The notes: generated from the sequence alone by a model not told the origin. A stretch of 64,000 nucleotides of DNA from UBA4744 sp963723165 (GCA_963723165.1 CAVRPP010000011.1:1-64000); one strand, 5' to 3'; counted from the first letter of the stretch, positions 36,923 through 45,486 are shown. Program-made: numbers and translations.

Positions 36923-37393
36923 CGTTAACCCTTCGTACCGAACAACGAGGCGGCCACACCTCCAGCTCTCGACTCAAAAACTACACCGTAACCAACAACG
37001 GTGGCGGCGTCCTCGGCCAGCCGTTCTACCGGGACTTCGGAATGCATGCATGCGGGTGAACCCTACCGCCGCCGCCCGCTCCGCTACCTTGCTCCCTCGG
37101 CAGGACCACCGAGTTTCAGCGCCATCGAGTCCAACGCCGGCACACCCGCTCGCTTTCCGCTCGCCCTATGGGCGTCTCAAACGTTCACGATGTCCACGAG
37201 GTCCACGCCAGAAATCGTCAGCTCGGTTTCGAGGGTCGGGCGGCTGGCCGCTGTGGGGACCGGGGGAACCGCGGGAACCGGGGTAGAGGTCGCCGGGTGG
37301 CGGGGCGGTTGCCGGATTCGATTCGACAAGTAGTTCTTGGCTAAGGCCGAAAGACTCTGGAACACGCACCCAATACGGGGCGACACTGATGAC
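36923..37393. other. Non-coding stretch with dispersed GC-rich repeat
   Basis: No convincing ORF. The sequence from 37241 to 37300 contains a GC-rich repeat that recurs at 38234-38280 and 46931-46970. The only long frames are antisense to the following lipoprotein gene. Confidence 0.5.
37241..37300. repeat. Dispersed GC-rich repeat, copy 1
   Basis: Contains CGGCTGGCCG followed by spaced ACCGGGG blocks (CCGCGGGAACCGGGGT area). Similar but not identical copies lie at 38234-38280 and 46931-46970, always in gaps beside lipoprotein genes. Confidence 0.45.
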
Positions 37394-38180
37394 GTGAGAT
37401 GGGTCACCGTTGTTGTCATGGCGGCTCTGCTGGTGGCGGCTGTGCGCCACCAACAGCGAGATAGGGCCACCAACCACAACTGAAGCGACCACAACCTTCG
37501 TTTCCGAGGCGACCACCACCTCGACTGTCACAATCTCGACAACAACCAACACGACGGCCATCTCGGCGAGTGTGTGCGACCTGGTTCCGCCAGGACCACT
37601 CCCCGAGTACGGAGGGAACAACAAGGTCATTCGTTTGGCATCGGGCACCTACAGCACGACCCGGTTCGCTATACCCATAACGTTCGAGGTGGCTGCAAGC
37701 GGGGACTGGCTTACCAGTGGCGAGGACGAAGAGGTCATGGTGCTGGCGTCGGAGGTCGAGGCTGGCTCATCCGCCACTCATCAGCCCGATGGGTCCTTTG
37801 CCGATTTCTTCACCGGATTGCGCCTGGATCAGGCCATCGGCGACGACTTCCTATCGGCTGTTCGCGGCGATCCGTGCACGACCGGGAGGCCGGTCGCTGA
37901 GTTCACTGAGATTGCCGGGTGGCCTGCTCTCTGGGTCGAAACAGAGATTGCCGACGATTCCGAACCCCTCCTATGGGGCGCTTGCATGTTCTTCGACCCC
38001 GGTCTTTCGACAGCGATTCATCTACCGGGCGGACTGGATCTGTCCCCAACCCGCCTCATAGAGGTTGATGTCGACGGCACCCGTCTAGTCATCCAGTTCG
38101 TCGCCCCCTCGAAAGGCCGCCTAGAAGTCCTGGTTGAGAAAGCCGACCGGATGTTCGACACTATGACCATCGGTGGCTGA
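37394..38180 (+). CDS. Secreted lipoprotein with Thr-rich linker, probable frameshift in signal peptide
   Basis: The main frame gives a mature protein with a Thr-rich linker (residues about 20-50) and a globular region with four cysteines. In that frame no signal peptide exists. A frame starting at GTG 37394 gives a good signal peptide (MRWVTVVVMAALLVAA), and removing one base at about 37442 joins it to CATNSEIG to make the lipobox LVAAC. This strongly suggests a one-base insertion. Function unknown; the fold resembles other Thr-linker lipoproteins of this region only in layout. Confidence 0.65.
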
Positions 38181-38233
38181 ACCGGTCACCCCGTGTGGTG
38201 TTCACAAATCGCCACGATCAATGCCGACGAGCA

Positions 38234-38280
38234 GCGGCTGGGCCGGTGTGGCGACTGGGGCAACCGGGGTGGGGGTCGCA
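38234..38280. repeat. Dispersed GC-rich repeat, copy 2
   Basis: CGGCTGGGCCGGTGTGGCGA followed by CTGGGGCAACCGGGGT, close to copy 3 at 46931-46970 and weaker to copy 1. It follows the lipoprotein gene by 50 nt. Confidence 0.5.
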
Positions 38281-38347
38281 GTGTGACCTACTGGCACAAG
38301 GGTGCTGGTCGGCGACTAGCGTCGGTCTCCCAACCAGGGAGAGCACG

Positions 38348-38674
38348 GTGTATGTCATCAGGCGTGTCTACAAGGTGAAACCCCGGACCGCTCGGGAAGC
38401 AGCCACCATCGCCGCCCGGATCGGCAACTTGTATCACGGGGCGGGTCGCCGGTCGGAGGTGACGGTCTATTTCAACGGCACCACGCTGCCCGGCGAGACC
38501 GATATCGTCTACATGGAGTGGACTGATGAGGTGATCCGGTCGCCGTACGGTCGGGCTGAGCAGTCGCTACCCGAGGCGACTGAGCTGGGTGCCCGGCTGC
38601 GGGAGCTAACCGAGGAGTCGTGGATCGAGTTCTACGAGATGCTGACCCCGGAGAAAGCATCGGAGTTGGACTGA
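38348..38674 (+). CDS. Small soluble protein, possible NIPSNAP/ABM-like fold
   Basis: A 108-aa protein read from GTG 38348 after a GGGAGAGC ribosome-binding site. It starts with a beta strand (VIRRVYKVKPRTARE), a helix (AATIAARIGNLY) and later strands (VTVYFNG, DIVYMEWTDEV), the order seen in dimeric alpha-beta barrel proteins such as NIPSNAP or ABM. The assignment is tentative and no active-site residue is known. It lies beside, and convergent with, a small HTH gene. Confidence 0.65.
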   Translation: MYVIRRVYKVKPRTAREAATIAARIGNLYHGAGRRSEVTVYFNGTTLPGETDIVYMEWTDEVIRSPYGRAEQSLPEATELGARLRELTEESWIEFYEMLTPEKASELD

Positions 38675-38687
38675 AACGTCGGAATAG

Positions 38688-38903
38688 TCAGTCAGCGGGT
38701 GTCACCCGTGTCGCATCCGACCGCCAGGTCAGCAGCTCATCCCGGTCGAACAACCACGCATGGGCACCCGGTTCCCGGCGGGCAGGGAGCATCCCGGCTC
38801 TTGCCCAGATCTGGATTTGCTTCACGGAGTGACCGACCAGTTCGGCGACCTCGGCGGTGGTCATGACCGGTGGGTCATCGTCGATTGCTCTTGGCCCGGC
38901 CAC
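38688..38903 (-). CDS. Small HTH (MerR/excisionase-like, HTH_17) DNA-binding protein
   Basis: A 71-aa protein with the HTH_17 pattern: MTTAEVAELVGHSVKQIQIWARAGMLPARREP (in parts), then FDRDELLTW. Such proteins serve as excisionases or small repressors in mobile elements. Its presence near an integrase remnant fits a decayed island. It is a paralogue type of the HTH gene at 52108-52317, though the two differ clearly in sequence. Confidence 0.8.
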   Translation of the reverse strand: MAGPRAIDDDPPVMTTAEVAELVGHSVKQIQIWARAGMLPARREPGAHAWLFDRDELLTWRSDATRVTPAD

Positions 38904-39255
38904 CTAAGCAAAGATTTCCCACTCTCAGTGGTGATTTGGGTCGTTGGCCCTATTCCGTGTATCGCCGGATCAAGGTTGAATCAAACGGACAGGCACCGGC
39001 TCGGCCGCTCTGCCAAAGCTGGGAGGCAAACCACTCTTTGGGGCAGACGATAGAGCAGCTAGCTGGGGGCTATGGCTACGGCCGGGCCGGTGCCTCGTTA
39101 CCTTGCCTGTGGATAACTGACAGGTCCATAGTCCGAGAGACTCAAATGTGTTGGTGTGGCCTGCCCAATGGATGTGATGCCCCCTCGGGGCATCTGCCCG
39201 GTCTATCACCTATCTTCTCTGGTCAGGAATCCACTGAACCCGGGAGGGTGGCAGC
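38904..39255. other. Intergenic stretch without recognised feature
   Basis: No ORF with coding character, no repeat and no strong hairpin was found in these 352 nt. It contains the upstream region of the HTH gene (leftward) and of the small membrane protein (rightward). Confidence 0.4.
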
Positions 39256-39435
39256 ATGAGTGAAGATCGTAAGAAGATGGCACCGCAGGCAGCACTAATC
39301 GCTATCGGAATCATGTTCATTGTCATCGGGATGAACAGCAGTCGTGGATTAATCGCTGCTGGCGTTTTATTCCTCATCGCCGCCATCATCCAGCATCGCA
39401 AATCTCAGAGTTCGGGCGACGGTGCGGGTCGGTGA
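39256..39435 (+). CDS. Small two-helix membrane protein (59 aa)
   Basis: ATG 39256 follows a GGGAGGGTGG ribosome-binding region. The 59-aa product has a short polar N-terminus (SEDRKK), two hydrophobic segments (ALIAIGIMFIVIGM, LIAAGVLFLIAAII) and a basic/polar tail. No family is recognised. A similar small membrane gene of 57 codons is found at 49948-50121, near the second lipoprotein A copy. Confidence 0.6.
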   Translation: MSEDRKKMAPQAALIAIGIMFIVIGMNSSRGLIAAGVLFLIAAIIQHRKSQSSGDGAGR

Positions 39436-39567
39436 GGGTGATGCAGGATATATGTTGGAAGCTATCTGGGTGGGGTGACACCAACAGGGGGTTCCCGTTG
39501 GCCCTATACCGGTGACATCTGCGGGCTTACGATGATCACAGTGATCGAACCCCCGGAGGTGACCCGG

Positions 39568-39768
39568 ATGTCCGTTCTTGAACGGCTGAAGTATTGGTTT
39601 GATGGTCGGAGGAGGACCCGGACTCCCGAGGAGAAGGCAGCCTTCGAGGAACGACGAAGGCGGTATTGGTCATCGAGGAACTCCTCGTCGACCGTATATT
39701 CGATGCCAAGCCACGAATCGTCGGATGAAACCTCTGGTCCGCCGCAACCTGGCGGCAGCATGTGGTGA
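39568..39768 (+). CDS. Small charged protein (66 aa), unknown
   Basis: ATG 39568 is preceded by GGAGGTG, so this internal start is preferred to upstream ones in the same frame. The product begins with an amphipathic helix (MSVLERLKYWF), an Arg-rich helix (EEKAAFEERRRRYW) and a Ser-rich tail. It may be a membrane-surface or nucleic-acid-binding peptide, but nothing is known. Confidence 0.5.
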   Translation: MSVLERLKYWFDGRRRTRTPEEKAAFEERRRRYWSSRNSSSTVYSMPSHESSDETSGPPQPGGSMW

Positions 39769-39944
39769 TGGAAAAGGCGAATCATGTCCGATGATTTGAC
39801 GACCGGCAGGGCTGACCGGGCGCACCTCACCCCAGTCGTAGTCCCTCCCCCTTTCTTTCGACCCGCCCGCCGAGTGGGCGGCTGCTCTCCTGGGTCACCC
39901 TTGTGTGGAAGGGGTTGTCGTTGCCATGGGGTCAGGCCGGAAAC

Positions 39945-39989
39945 CTCACGTTTGCCACATATAGATATCTGTAATGGGGTAAACGTGAG
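39945..39989. repeat. 45-bp inverted repeat upstream of lipoprotein A, copy 1
   Basis: Arms CTCACGTTT / AAACGTGAG flank a core with AGATATCT. The copy at 50313-50357 is nearly identical, and 52027-52072 has the same arms with a diverged core. It lies 87 nt before the lipoprotein start and could be an operator, an RNA hairpin or a small mobile repeat. Confidence 0.8.
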
Positions 39990-40052
39990 AAGACGGGACG
40001 GAGGGCGCCGTGGGGGTCCCGTTGCCTCTTCCCGTACCTTGCCGTCCCGCCC

Positions 40053-40073
40053 ATGGTGAACCTAAGGCAGTAG
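40053..40073 (+). promoter_or_regulatory. Possible leader mini-ORF before lipoprotein A1
   Basis: ATG-GTG-AAC-CTA-AGG-CAG-TAG ends 2 nt before the lipoprotein ATG; the same layout occurs at 50459-50479, and at 53070-53096 the mini-ORF overlaps the lipoprotein start. The AAGG part may simply be the ribosome-binding site. Confidence 0.35.
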
Positions 40074-40075
40074 CC

Positions 40076-40602
40076 ATGAAACGTGGGACCGTGATTCTTC
40101 TCATAGTCCTGGTGGTTGTCGGGGCCTGTAGCGGTGGTGAGTTGAGCGAAGCTCCACCCTGGGGTCTGGACGGTGTCGACATGCCCGACACGGAAGCGCA
40201 AGTCGCCGCAGTCTTTGCAGCCCTCCCGGAGGAGATCGTCGGCCGAACCCGGTTGGGAGATGAACCGACACATTTTGGTTACATCGATGAGGGCTCGGGA
40301 TCGTTTTGGACGATTCAGGCAGATCCGTGGGAGCTGCAGCAGGCGTTGCACATGCCGGGGGTCGACAGTCCGGCCGATTGGGTCACCTTCCTTGCTTCCG
40401 GCCGCTCGGCCGTCCTGGTCGAGCGAGCGCCGTTGATCCCGTTGGAGATCTCATGTGGGTGGCAACCAACGTCCCCTCGCAAGAACATATGCTCGATTTC
40501 TGGTGGGCAGCACCGGATGGTTCTTGGTTGTTCTTTGTGGAGGGCGATTCGGTCGGACGACAAGCTCTGGTCGAGGCGTTCGTCACCGCCGCCGGTGAGT
40601 AG
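40076..40602 (+). pseudogene. Lipoprotein A, copy 1 (one-base deletion)
   Basis: The frame starts with a lipoprotein signal peptide (MKRGTVILLIVLVVVGAC) and the family block PPWGLDGVDMPD. After GRSAVLVE, at about 40423, a G is missing compared with copy 2; the conserved C-terminus (SAVDPVGDLMWVA … PDGSWLFF … ALVEAFVTAAGE) follows in the next frame to TAG 40602. Restoring the base gives a ~175-aa protein like the intact copy 3 (53093-53656). It should be a surface lipoprotein of unknown role, paired with small protein B1. Confidence 0.8.
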
Positions 40603-40616
40603 TGGAAGGAGAGGCA

Positions 40617-40898
40617 ATGCCCGACGAAGAACCTGACGAACCGATGACCGAGCAGAAGATCCGGGCTGAGCTGGGTGAGATCCTCGACCATCTCCAGAGC
40701 CTGCCGTCTGATGCGTTCGCTGAGAAATTCAAGCTTCGCAAACGTCAGGAGGAACTGACCCGGCTGCTCCAGGAGATCGAAATACCGGGCGCAGAGGAGA
40801 TCCAGGAGCGGTGGACCCAGGCGGCGGTGGACAAGGCCGACGGTGAAGAGCCCGAAGAGATGGTCATCTCGCCGACTCTCGGTTCCGCTCCGAATTGA
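40617..40898 (+). CDS. Small helical protein B, copy 1
   Basis: The 93-aa cytoplasmic-type protein follows lipoprotein A1 after 14 nt with GGAAGGAGAG as ribosome-binding site. It is acidic at the N-terminus (MPDEEPDEPMTEQ), then two helices with a family block RAELGEILDHLQSLPSDAF and LRKRQEELTRLLQEIEIPG, and a tail with EEMVISP. No membrane segment or known domain is visible. Paralogues B2 and B3 always follow an A lipoprotein, so the two genes form a unit. Confidence 0.75.
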   Translation: MPDEEPDEPMTEQKIRAELGEILDHLQSLPSDAFAEKFKLRKRQEELTRLLQEIEIPGAEEIQERWTQAAVDKADGEEPEEMVISPTLGSAPN

Positions 40899-41050
40899 TT
40901 TGCCACTTGCTCGCTGGGACCGCACTGGTGACGCCAGCCCGGAATAGCTGCTGGATCTCCGCACCGGAAGAAGGAAAGATCGTAGACCCACCATCGGCCG
41001 GACCCGGGTCCTGACCGCAGCCGAAACCACCCGCACCCCCGCCCCCCCAC

Positions 41051-41090
41051 CCCAGGCAAGAGGTGCTCGCTGACGCTCGCACTGTGAGGG
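41051..41090. repeat. 40-bp repeat, copy 1
   Basis: Reads CCCAGGCAAGAGGTGCTCGC then TGACGCTCGCACTGTGAGGG. Related copies start at 41261 and 52361. Inside it, GCTCGC repeats form a small stem possibility. Confidence 0.6.
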
Positions 41091-41196
41091 AAAAACCGGG
41101 AAAGAGACGGGCCGGATCACAGAAATTGCCAGGATCCGTCTGAGATTGCGACCAGCAGGGGAGTGAGGCCACGACCAGGTTCGGCTACTCGTCGCT

Positions 41197-41245
41197 GGGC
41201 GGTTTTTCTAGTAGAAGAAGGGACATCTACTACTTAGACTCGCCC
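41197..41245. repeat. Structured 3' inverted repeat of A/B unit 1
   Basis: Outer arms GGGCG / CGCCC enclose TAGTAGAAGAAG … CTACTACTTAG. A close relative with stronger pairing lies at 51327-51376, just behind unit 2. It may be a terminator, an mRNA stabiliser or the end of a mobile unit. Confidence 0.65.
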
Positions 41246-41260
41246 AAGCCCACCTCCACC

Positions 41261-41330
41261 CCAGGCAAGGTGTGCTCGCTGGCGCTCGCACGGCGAGAGA
41301 TTTCGTGCATGTGCGATGGCCCGGCAGCCG
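41261..41330. repeat. 40-bp repeat, copy 2, extended
   Basis: Starts CCAGGCAAGGTGTGCTCGCT and continues through GGCGCTCGCACGGCGAGAGA and GTGCATGTGCGATGGCCCGG. The same extended sequence occurs at 52361-52424. Confidence 0.65.
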
Positions 41331-41400
41331 GTAGGCAGGCAGTTTCCCCTCCCTCGCTGCTCTCCCCACCTTCCGAACATCCCAGCCGGCAAGACGTTGC
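41318..41400 (-). pseudogene. Fossil of an HTH_17 gene
   Basis: On the minus strand the short peptide AAREGKLPAYRLPGH matches residues of the intact HTH protein at 52108-52317 (AAREGKLPAYRLPDT). Flanking similarity fades within about 40 nt and start and stop are lost. Confidence 0.6.
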
Positions 41401-41561
41401 TTGTCCGCGAATTGTCCGCGGAAGAACCAAATGCAACATCGAGCGCGTCGGCTGCCACATCGTCCCACCCTTCATATAGGTGCCCGCATCGTTTCTTTCG
41501 AGCCGCGCCCGCTCGCGACGGCCGGTATGTTTGACGCAGCGTTACCGAGGCGGGAGAGCTC

Positions 41562-42281
41562 ATGCAACAGGTTGCCGAAAACGTCCACCGGTTGGGATCG
41601 TCCCATCACAATTTCTTCGTCGTTACAGAGGGGGGCAAAGCGACGGTCGTCGACGCCGGCGGGTCGAAGGAATTGGCGAAGCTCGAGGCGGGCCTGGCGG
41701 CGCTCGGTATGAAACGAGATGACGTCGAAGCGATCGTTTTGACGCACGCCCACGCCGATCACATAGGTTTCGCGGCGGAGGCTCACGGCACCGGAATTGA
41801 GGTACGGGCGAGCGAGGTCGAGGCGCCCATGGCCACGGGGGAGGAACCCGTTCGGGCGATCAAGATCCCACAGCTACCTCTGCTCAAGCCCGGCACTTGG
41901 AAGTTCCTCGTGGCCTTGATTCGCGTCGGCGTCATGAAGGCCCCCTCCGTCGCTTCGGTCGTTACCTTCAGCGACGGAGAGACCCTGGACCTGCCGGGTA
42001 GTCCGCGTGCGGTCTATACGCCGGGACACACCGCCGGTCACACCAGCTTCTACCTGAGTGGCCCCAAGATCCTGTTCACCGGGGACGCGCTGGCCACCAG
42101 GGACCTGTTAGGCCCCGACACCGGGCCTCGCATGATGCCCGACACGTTCCACACCAACCCGACCCAGGCCCTGCAATCGCTCGACAACCTCGCCGGCCTC
42201 GACACCACCCTGGTCCTCCCCGGCCACGGCGATCCCTACGAGGGCTCTATCGCCGACGCAGTAGCCATAGCCAGGGGGTAG
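41562..42281 (+). CDS. Metallo-beta-lactamase-fold hydrolase
   Basis: A 239-aa enzyme with the zinc motif THAHADHIG near residue 63, a second metal His in TPGHTAGHTS, Asp in FTGDALA and His in LPGHGDPY. It is shorter than the lactonase-like enzyme at 36 kb and closer to the glyoxalase II-like hydrolases of unknown substrate. ATG 41562 has GGCGGGAGAG upstream. It stands alone. Confidence 0.9.
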   Translation: MQQVAENVHRLGSSHHNFFVVTEGGKATVVDAGGSKELAKLEAGLAALGMKRDDVEAIVLTHAHADHIGFAAEAHGTGIEVRASEVEAPMATGEEPVRAIKIPQLPLLKPGTWKFLVALIRVGVMKAPSVASVVTFSDGETLDLPGSPRAVYTPGHTAGHTSFYLSGPKILFTGDALATRDLLGPDTGPRMMPDTFHTNPTQALQSLDNLAGLDTTLVLPGHGDPYEGSIADAVAIARG

Positions 42282-42318
42282 CGCCACACCTTCGCCAATG
42301 TCGCTCCAGCGGGGGGGC

Positions 42319-43185
42319 CTACGGCACCTGTTCCAGCATCCACTCGTAGAGATCTGGACCTGCGTATGCCGTACTGATGGACTCGAAATGACCCAAGCTC
42401 GGATAGTCAGTGAAGCGAACCATCGTGCTCCCGCACTCCTCCAACGCCCCGATGAGGGCAACAAACCAGTCAATTTGTATCTCACTATCTGCCTCACCGT
42501 GAGCCACCCAGATCGGAAGGTTGCTGAGCAAGCAGATGTCTTCGGGGACCGAAGTGAGGCTACCGGCGACTGGGGCTATCCCGGCGAACCGATCGGGTCT
42601 GGCTAATGCCCACAGCCACACGCCGGGCGCTCCGGCGCTCAGTCCGGTAAGGAACTGTGCCTCGCTTTCTATCGATAGGGAGTCGCCCAAGACCTCGAAT
42701 AGCTCGTCCATCGGCTCGTGGAATTGAGACCACAGCCCATTTGCTTTGGGGGCCACAACGACGAACGGGAACTCCACATTCGGATCGACCCACGCCACAG
42801 GGTTCTGTGTACGTACCGACTCCAGGGTCTGGTCGGCACCGAGAAAACCGTGCAGGGACAGAATCAGCGGCCACGCACGATCGTCGTCGTAGTCCTCCGG
42901 CAGGTAGAGCAGATACTCGATCTCCACTCCCGAGCCAGATATAAACGAATACGCCCGTTGCTGACCAGGAACTATCGAGTCCCGACTGAACGCTTCTGGA
43001 GCCTCGGTGGTGGTCGTTGTTGCCTCGGTGCTGGCAGTTGTGGCGGGAACCGTGGTAGTCGGGGTCGTAGCTGCCGTGGTGGTCGGGGCGGCGGTAGCAG
43101 CCGAAGCGGTGGTGGTTGTGCTCGCGTCGTCACTACACCCGGCAACCGACAATACCAACACACTCGCTACCAGTATCCGTTTCAC
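42319..43185 (-). CDS. Secreted lipoprotein alpha/beta hydrolase (esterase-like)
   Basis: The 288-aa protein starts with a lipoprotein signal (lipobox SVAGC, Cys17), a Thr/Ala-rich linker to residue about 62, and an alpha/beta-hydrolase domain: oxyanion block LSLHGFLG, nucleophile elbow GLSAGAPG and a C-terminal His in SLGHFES. The layout resembles the PHB-depolymerase/feruloyl-esterase group. It should hydrolyse esters outside the cell. It is convergent with the MBL gene before it. Confidence 0.88.
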   Translation of the reverse strand: MKRILVASVLVLSVAGCSDDASTTTTASAATAAPTTTAATTPTTTVPATTASTEATTTTTEAPEAFSRDSIVPGQQRAYSFISGSGVEIEYLLYLPEDYDDDRAWPLILSLHGFLGADQTLESVRTQNPVAWVDPNVEFPFVVVAPKANGLWSQFHEPMDELFEVLGDSLSIESEAQFLTGLSAGAPGVWLWALARPDRFAGIAPVAGSLTSVPEDICLLSNLPIWVAHGEADSEIQIDWFVALIGALEECGSTMVRFTDYPSLGHFESISTAYAGPDLYEWMLEQVP

Positions 43186-43353
43186 GCACTCTCCTCAGAG
43201 TTTCACTATTTCACAAAGGCACACTATCGGTCCTGCACAGCTATGAGGGTTGTGGGCTACTGGGTTTTCCCTTGGTCTCGTCTGATTACAGGCATGCGGT
43301 CTCGATGAGGCGAACAATGCACCTTTCCTAGCGCAACGCGTCCGGGCCGCCCT

Positions 43354-44148
43354 CTACGACCGGGTGCTCGTCACCATGAACAGTCGCGAGAAGGGATAGA
43401 TGGTCGTGCCGTCGGATCGCCGTGGGTAGGCGTCGAGCAGTCTCTCCCGGTAATAGGTCAGGAAGGTGTCCAACTCGGCGCCGTCGAGAGTCTCCAGGAC
43501 CGGCCGCAGTCCGGTGCCCTTGACCCACTCGAAGACGGGTTCGGGTCCTTCCAGCACCTGGAAATAGCGCGTGGTCCACATGTCCAGAGAGCCGACCAGC
43601 GGCGTCAAGAGATTGTGATACTCGGTGGGTTCGTCCACCCACTTGTGGGCTAATCGGGACCGGAGGTCGCGCGGACCGATCGGTCTTCCGGTTGGTCCGC
43701 CGGTTCGCAAGACCTCCCGCATCAGGACGTGCGACGGTTCCGCCCAACTGACGGGCATTTGCACGGCGAGAATCCCCTCCGGGGCCAGGAAGGAGACGAG
43801 CGATGGGAACAAGGTTTGATGGTCGGCGACCCAGTGCAAGGCTGCGTTGGAGTAGATCACATCGACCGGCTCGTCCGGTGACCAGGTTGCGATATCGGCT
43901 TGACGCCACTCCACTGTGCTCCTGGATCTGGCGGCCTCGACCAGCATCTCGGACGAGGCGTCGATACCCACCAGGTGCGCCTCCGGCCACCGCGCTTGCA
44001 TGGTTCGGGCCATCTCTCCTGTGCCACAACCGAGGTCGACGACGCGGGCGGGGTGCGGGTGGTCGATGCGATTCAGCAACTCGAACGCCGGGCGGCTGCG
44101 ATGGCCCGCGAACCGACCGTACTGATCGGGATCCCATCCGGCTTTCAC
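43354..44148 (-). CDS. SAM-dependent methyltransferase (trans-aconitate methyltransferase-like)
   Basis: A 264-aa protein with SAM motif VVDLGCGTGEMA near residue 34, an acidic loop VGIDASSEML, and YSNAALHWV, a signature of the Tam (trans-aconitate 2-methyltransferase) group. The GTG at 44148 overlaps the stop of the DUF983 gene by 4 nt (GTGA), so both are one transcript. The long frame continues upstream but without meaning. Trans-aconitate as substrate is inference from the family. Confidence 0.87.
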   Translation of the reverse strand: MKAGWDPDQYGRFAGHRSRPAFELLNRIDHPHPARVVDLGCGTGEMARTMQARWPEAHLVGIDASSEMLVEAARSRSTVEWRQADIATWSPDEPVDVIYSNAALHWVADHQTLFPSLVSFLAPEGILAVQMPVSWAEPSHVLMREVLRTGGPTGRPIGPRDLRSRLAHKWVDEPTEYHNLLTPLVGSLDMWTTRYFQVLEGPEPVFEWVKGTGLRPVLETLDGAELDTFLTYYRERLLDAYPRRSDGTTIYPFSRLFMVTSTRS

Positions 44149-44561
44149 GGGTTTTCCGTCGGGGTCGCTGGGCCCGCCGAAGTCACGATTGGCGTCTCGA
44201 CAGGACGGACGGCGAGATCGACGGCAACCCAGATGGTCTTCGAGAACGGGTAGAAGAATACCGGGAACAGGCCGTTGAAGACAAGGGTGACGACGAGGAT
44301 GGTTCGCCAGGGAACGTCGGGCCAGGTGAAGCCGACAAGGGTGATTCCGATCACAATGAACAGGGCGAACGTCACTGCGGTGTTGATGATGACGGCCCCC
44401 AGCCAGTAGCCCTGCTCCCGTCCAAAGCGGTGCCCGCAACCCGGGCAGGTTTCGGTCATCGAGATCCAACGCCGGAACAAGCCGGGTTGCCCGCAGCTGG
44501 GGCAACGCTTCGAAAGCCCTCGACCCAGCAGACGAAATCTCGGTTGTTGGACTTCCGACAC
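44145..44561 (-). CDS. DUF983 family zinc-ribbon membrane protein
   Basis: The 138-aa protein has two CxxC pairs (CPSCGQPG, CPGCGHRF) forming a zinc ribbon, then two membrane segments (VIINTAVTFALFIVIGI, ILVVTLVFNGLFPVFF). This is the DUF983 layout; function is unknown. It is translationally coupled to the methyltransferase. Confidence 0.87.
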   Translation of the reverse strand: MSEVQQPRFRLLGRGLSKRCPSCGQPGLFRRWISMTETCPGCGHRFGREQGYWLGAVIINTAVTFALFIVIGITLVGFTWPDVPWRTILVVTLVFNGLFPVFFYPFSKTIWVAVDLAVRPVETPIVTSAGPATPTENP

Positions 44562-44585
44562 GGTTTCATCGTAGGCCTACACGCA

Positions 44586-44613
44586 AAGCGCCCCGACTCA
44601 TGCCGGGGCGCTT
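44586..44613 (-). terminator. Rho-independent-like hairpin after the 79-aa protein gene
   Basis: A perfect 10-bp stem AAGCGCCCCG / CGGGGCGCTT with an 8-nt loop lies 21 nt beyond the stop of the gene ending at 44634 and followed by T-rich sequence on the minus strand. Confidence 0.75.
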
Positions 44614-44633
44614 CTTCCGAATCAGATGGATTG

Positions 44634-44873
44634 TCAGTCCTTCTTGCCGAACATGCCTCCCAGCTTGTCGGTGAGGCCGCCGGTTACGTCGCCGAGCTTG
44701 TCGCTGACACCGCCGACTGCATCGCCACCGCCGGCTACCAGCTTTTCGACCTGGGCGGCAATCGGCGCCGGGAGCTTGTCCTTGATGAATTCCATCACCG
44801 CGTCGATGGCACCTTGCGCCTTGTCGAGCGGCAGACCGGTCTTCTCTGCGACCGTGTTGAGCAACTCTTCCAT
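44634..44873 (-). CDS. Small helical protein (79 aa), DUF-like
   Basis: The ATG at 44873 has a clear AAAGGA ribosome-binding site; the frame is open further upstream but not used. The product has an N-terminal helical half (MEELLNTVAEKTGLPLDKAQ … FIKDKLP) and a Gly-rich tail with repeats (DKLGDVTGGLTDKLGG). It resembles DUF2267/DUF937-type small helical proteins of unknown role. Confidence 0.75.
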   Translation of the reverse strand: MEELLNTVAEKTGLPLDKAQGAIDAVMEFIKDKLPAPIAAQVEKLVAGGGDAVGGVSDKLGDVTGGLTDKLGGMFGKKD

Positions 44874-44966
44874 GGTGTTCCTTTCTCGGGTTCCCAGTTT
44901 TGACACTTGTGGACTCTAAGAGTTCCGCGAGCCTCACAATATGACCCTACCGATCAGGTCTTCTTG

Positions 44967-45320
44967 TCAGTCCCAACCCAGCTCATGAAGCCGCTCGTCG
45001 TCGATTCCGAGATGGTGGGCGATTTCATGAAGGACGGTCCTGCGGATCTCGGTCACCAGCTCAGACCTGCTCAACCCGAGCGAAAGGTGCGGCTCGCGAA
45101 ACACGGTTATCTGGTCGGGCATGACGCCGTAGTAGTCGATCCCACGCTCGGCGAGGGAAACTCCCTCATAGAGACCCAGCAATTCGTCACCGTCCGGGTC
45201 CTGATCCGGGGTCGGCCGGTCTTCGACCACGACGACGAGGTTGTCGATCCTTCCCAGGAACTCCTGGGGGATCTCCTCGAGTGCCTCATCGACCAAAGTC
45301 TCGAACTCTTCGCGGTTCAT
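44967..45320 (-). CDS. Zincin-like metallopeptidase family protein
   Basis: A 117-aa protein with the zinc motif HEIAHHLGIDDERLHELG at the C-terminus (HExxH plus a third ligand region), preceded by GVMPDQITVFREP. This fits the short Zincin_1 (PF06262-like) family common in Actinobacteria; substrate unknown. The ATG at 45320 is preferred over an upstream in-frame ATG at 45365 because family proteins start shortly before FETLVDEAL. Confidence 0.9.
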   Translation of the reverse strand: MNREEFETLVDEALEEIPQEFLGRIDNLVVVVEDRPTPDQDPDGDELLGLYEGVSLAERGIDYYGVMPDQITVFREPHLSLGLSRSELVTEIRRTVLHEIAHHLGIDDERLHELGWD

Positions 45321-45376
45321 GGGCACATTCAACCACCGGTCGGGGTGCGAAGGCGGTACTAACATCCCCCGACACG

Positions 45377-45451
45377 GGGCGCTTAGCTCAGCGGAAGAGC
45401 GCTGCCTTCACACGGCAGAGGTCACTGGTTCAAACCCAGTAGCGCCCACCA
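45377..45451 (+). tRNA. tRNA-Val(CAC), second integration site
   Basis: Acceptor GGGCGCT/AGCGCCC, anticodon stem CTGCC/GGCAG around TTCACAC (anticodon CAC), encoded CCA. Like tRNA-Val(GAC) it is followed by a terminator hairpin and the tail of an integrase gene. Confidence 0.95.
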
Positions 45452-45456
45452 CAAGA

Positions 45457-45477
45457 AACCCCTGGTCAGCAGGGGTT
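45457..45477 (+). terminator. Terminator after tRNA-Val(CAC)
   Basis: A perfect 8-bp stem AACCCCTG / CAGGGGTT with loop GTCAG starts 5 nt behind the tRNA. Confidence 0.75.
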
Positions 45478-45486
45478 GCTGCGCCT

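Larger units (their letters stand above)
40899..41561. other. Repeat-rich non-coding region after unit 1
   Basis: Contains two copies of a ~40-bp repeat (41051-41090 and 41261-41300), a ~49-bp inverted repeat (41197-41245) and a short fossil of an HTH gene (about 41318-41365). No intact gene is supported. Confidence 0.55.

Noticed and set aside
39784..40059. 91-codon frame before lipoprotein A1
   Set aside because: It reads through the 45-bp inverted repeat and the shared leader; the matching region at 50 kb does not keep the same frame start, so it is not a conserved gene.
39945..41245. Integron gene cassettes with attC sites
   Set aside because: The inverted repeats lack the RYYYAAC/GTTRRRY boxes of attC and no integron integrase is present; units also contain two genes and their own leader.
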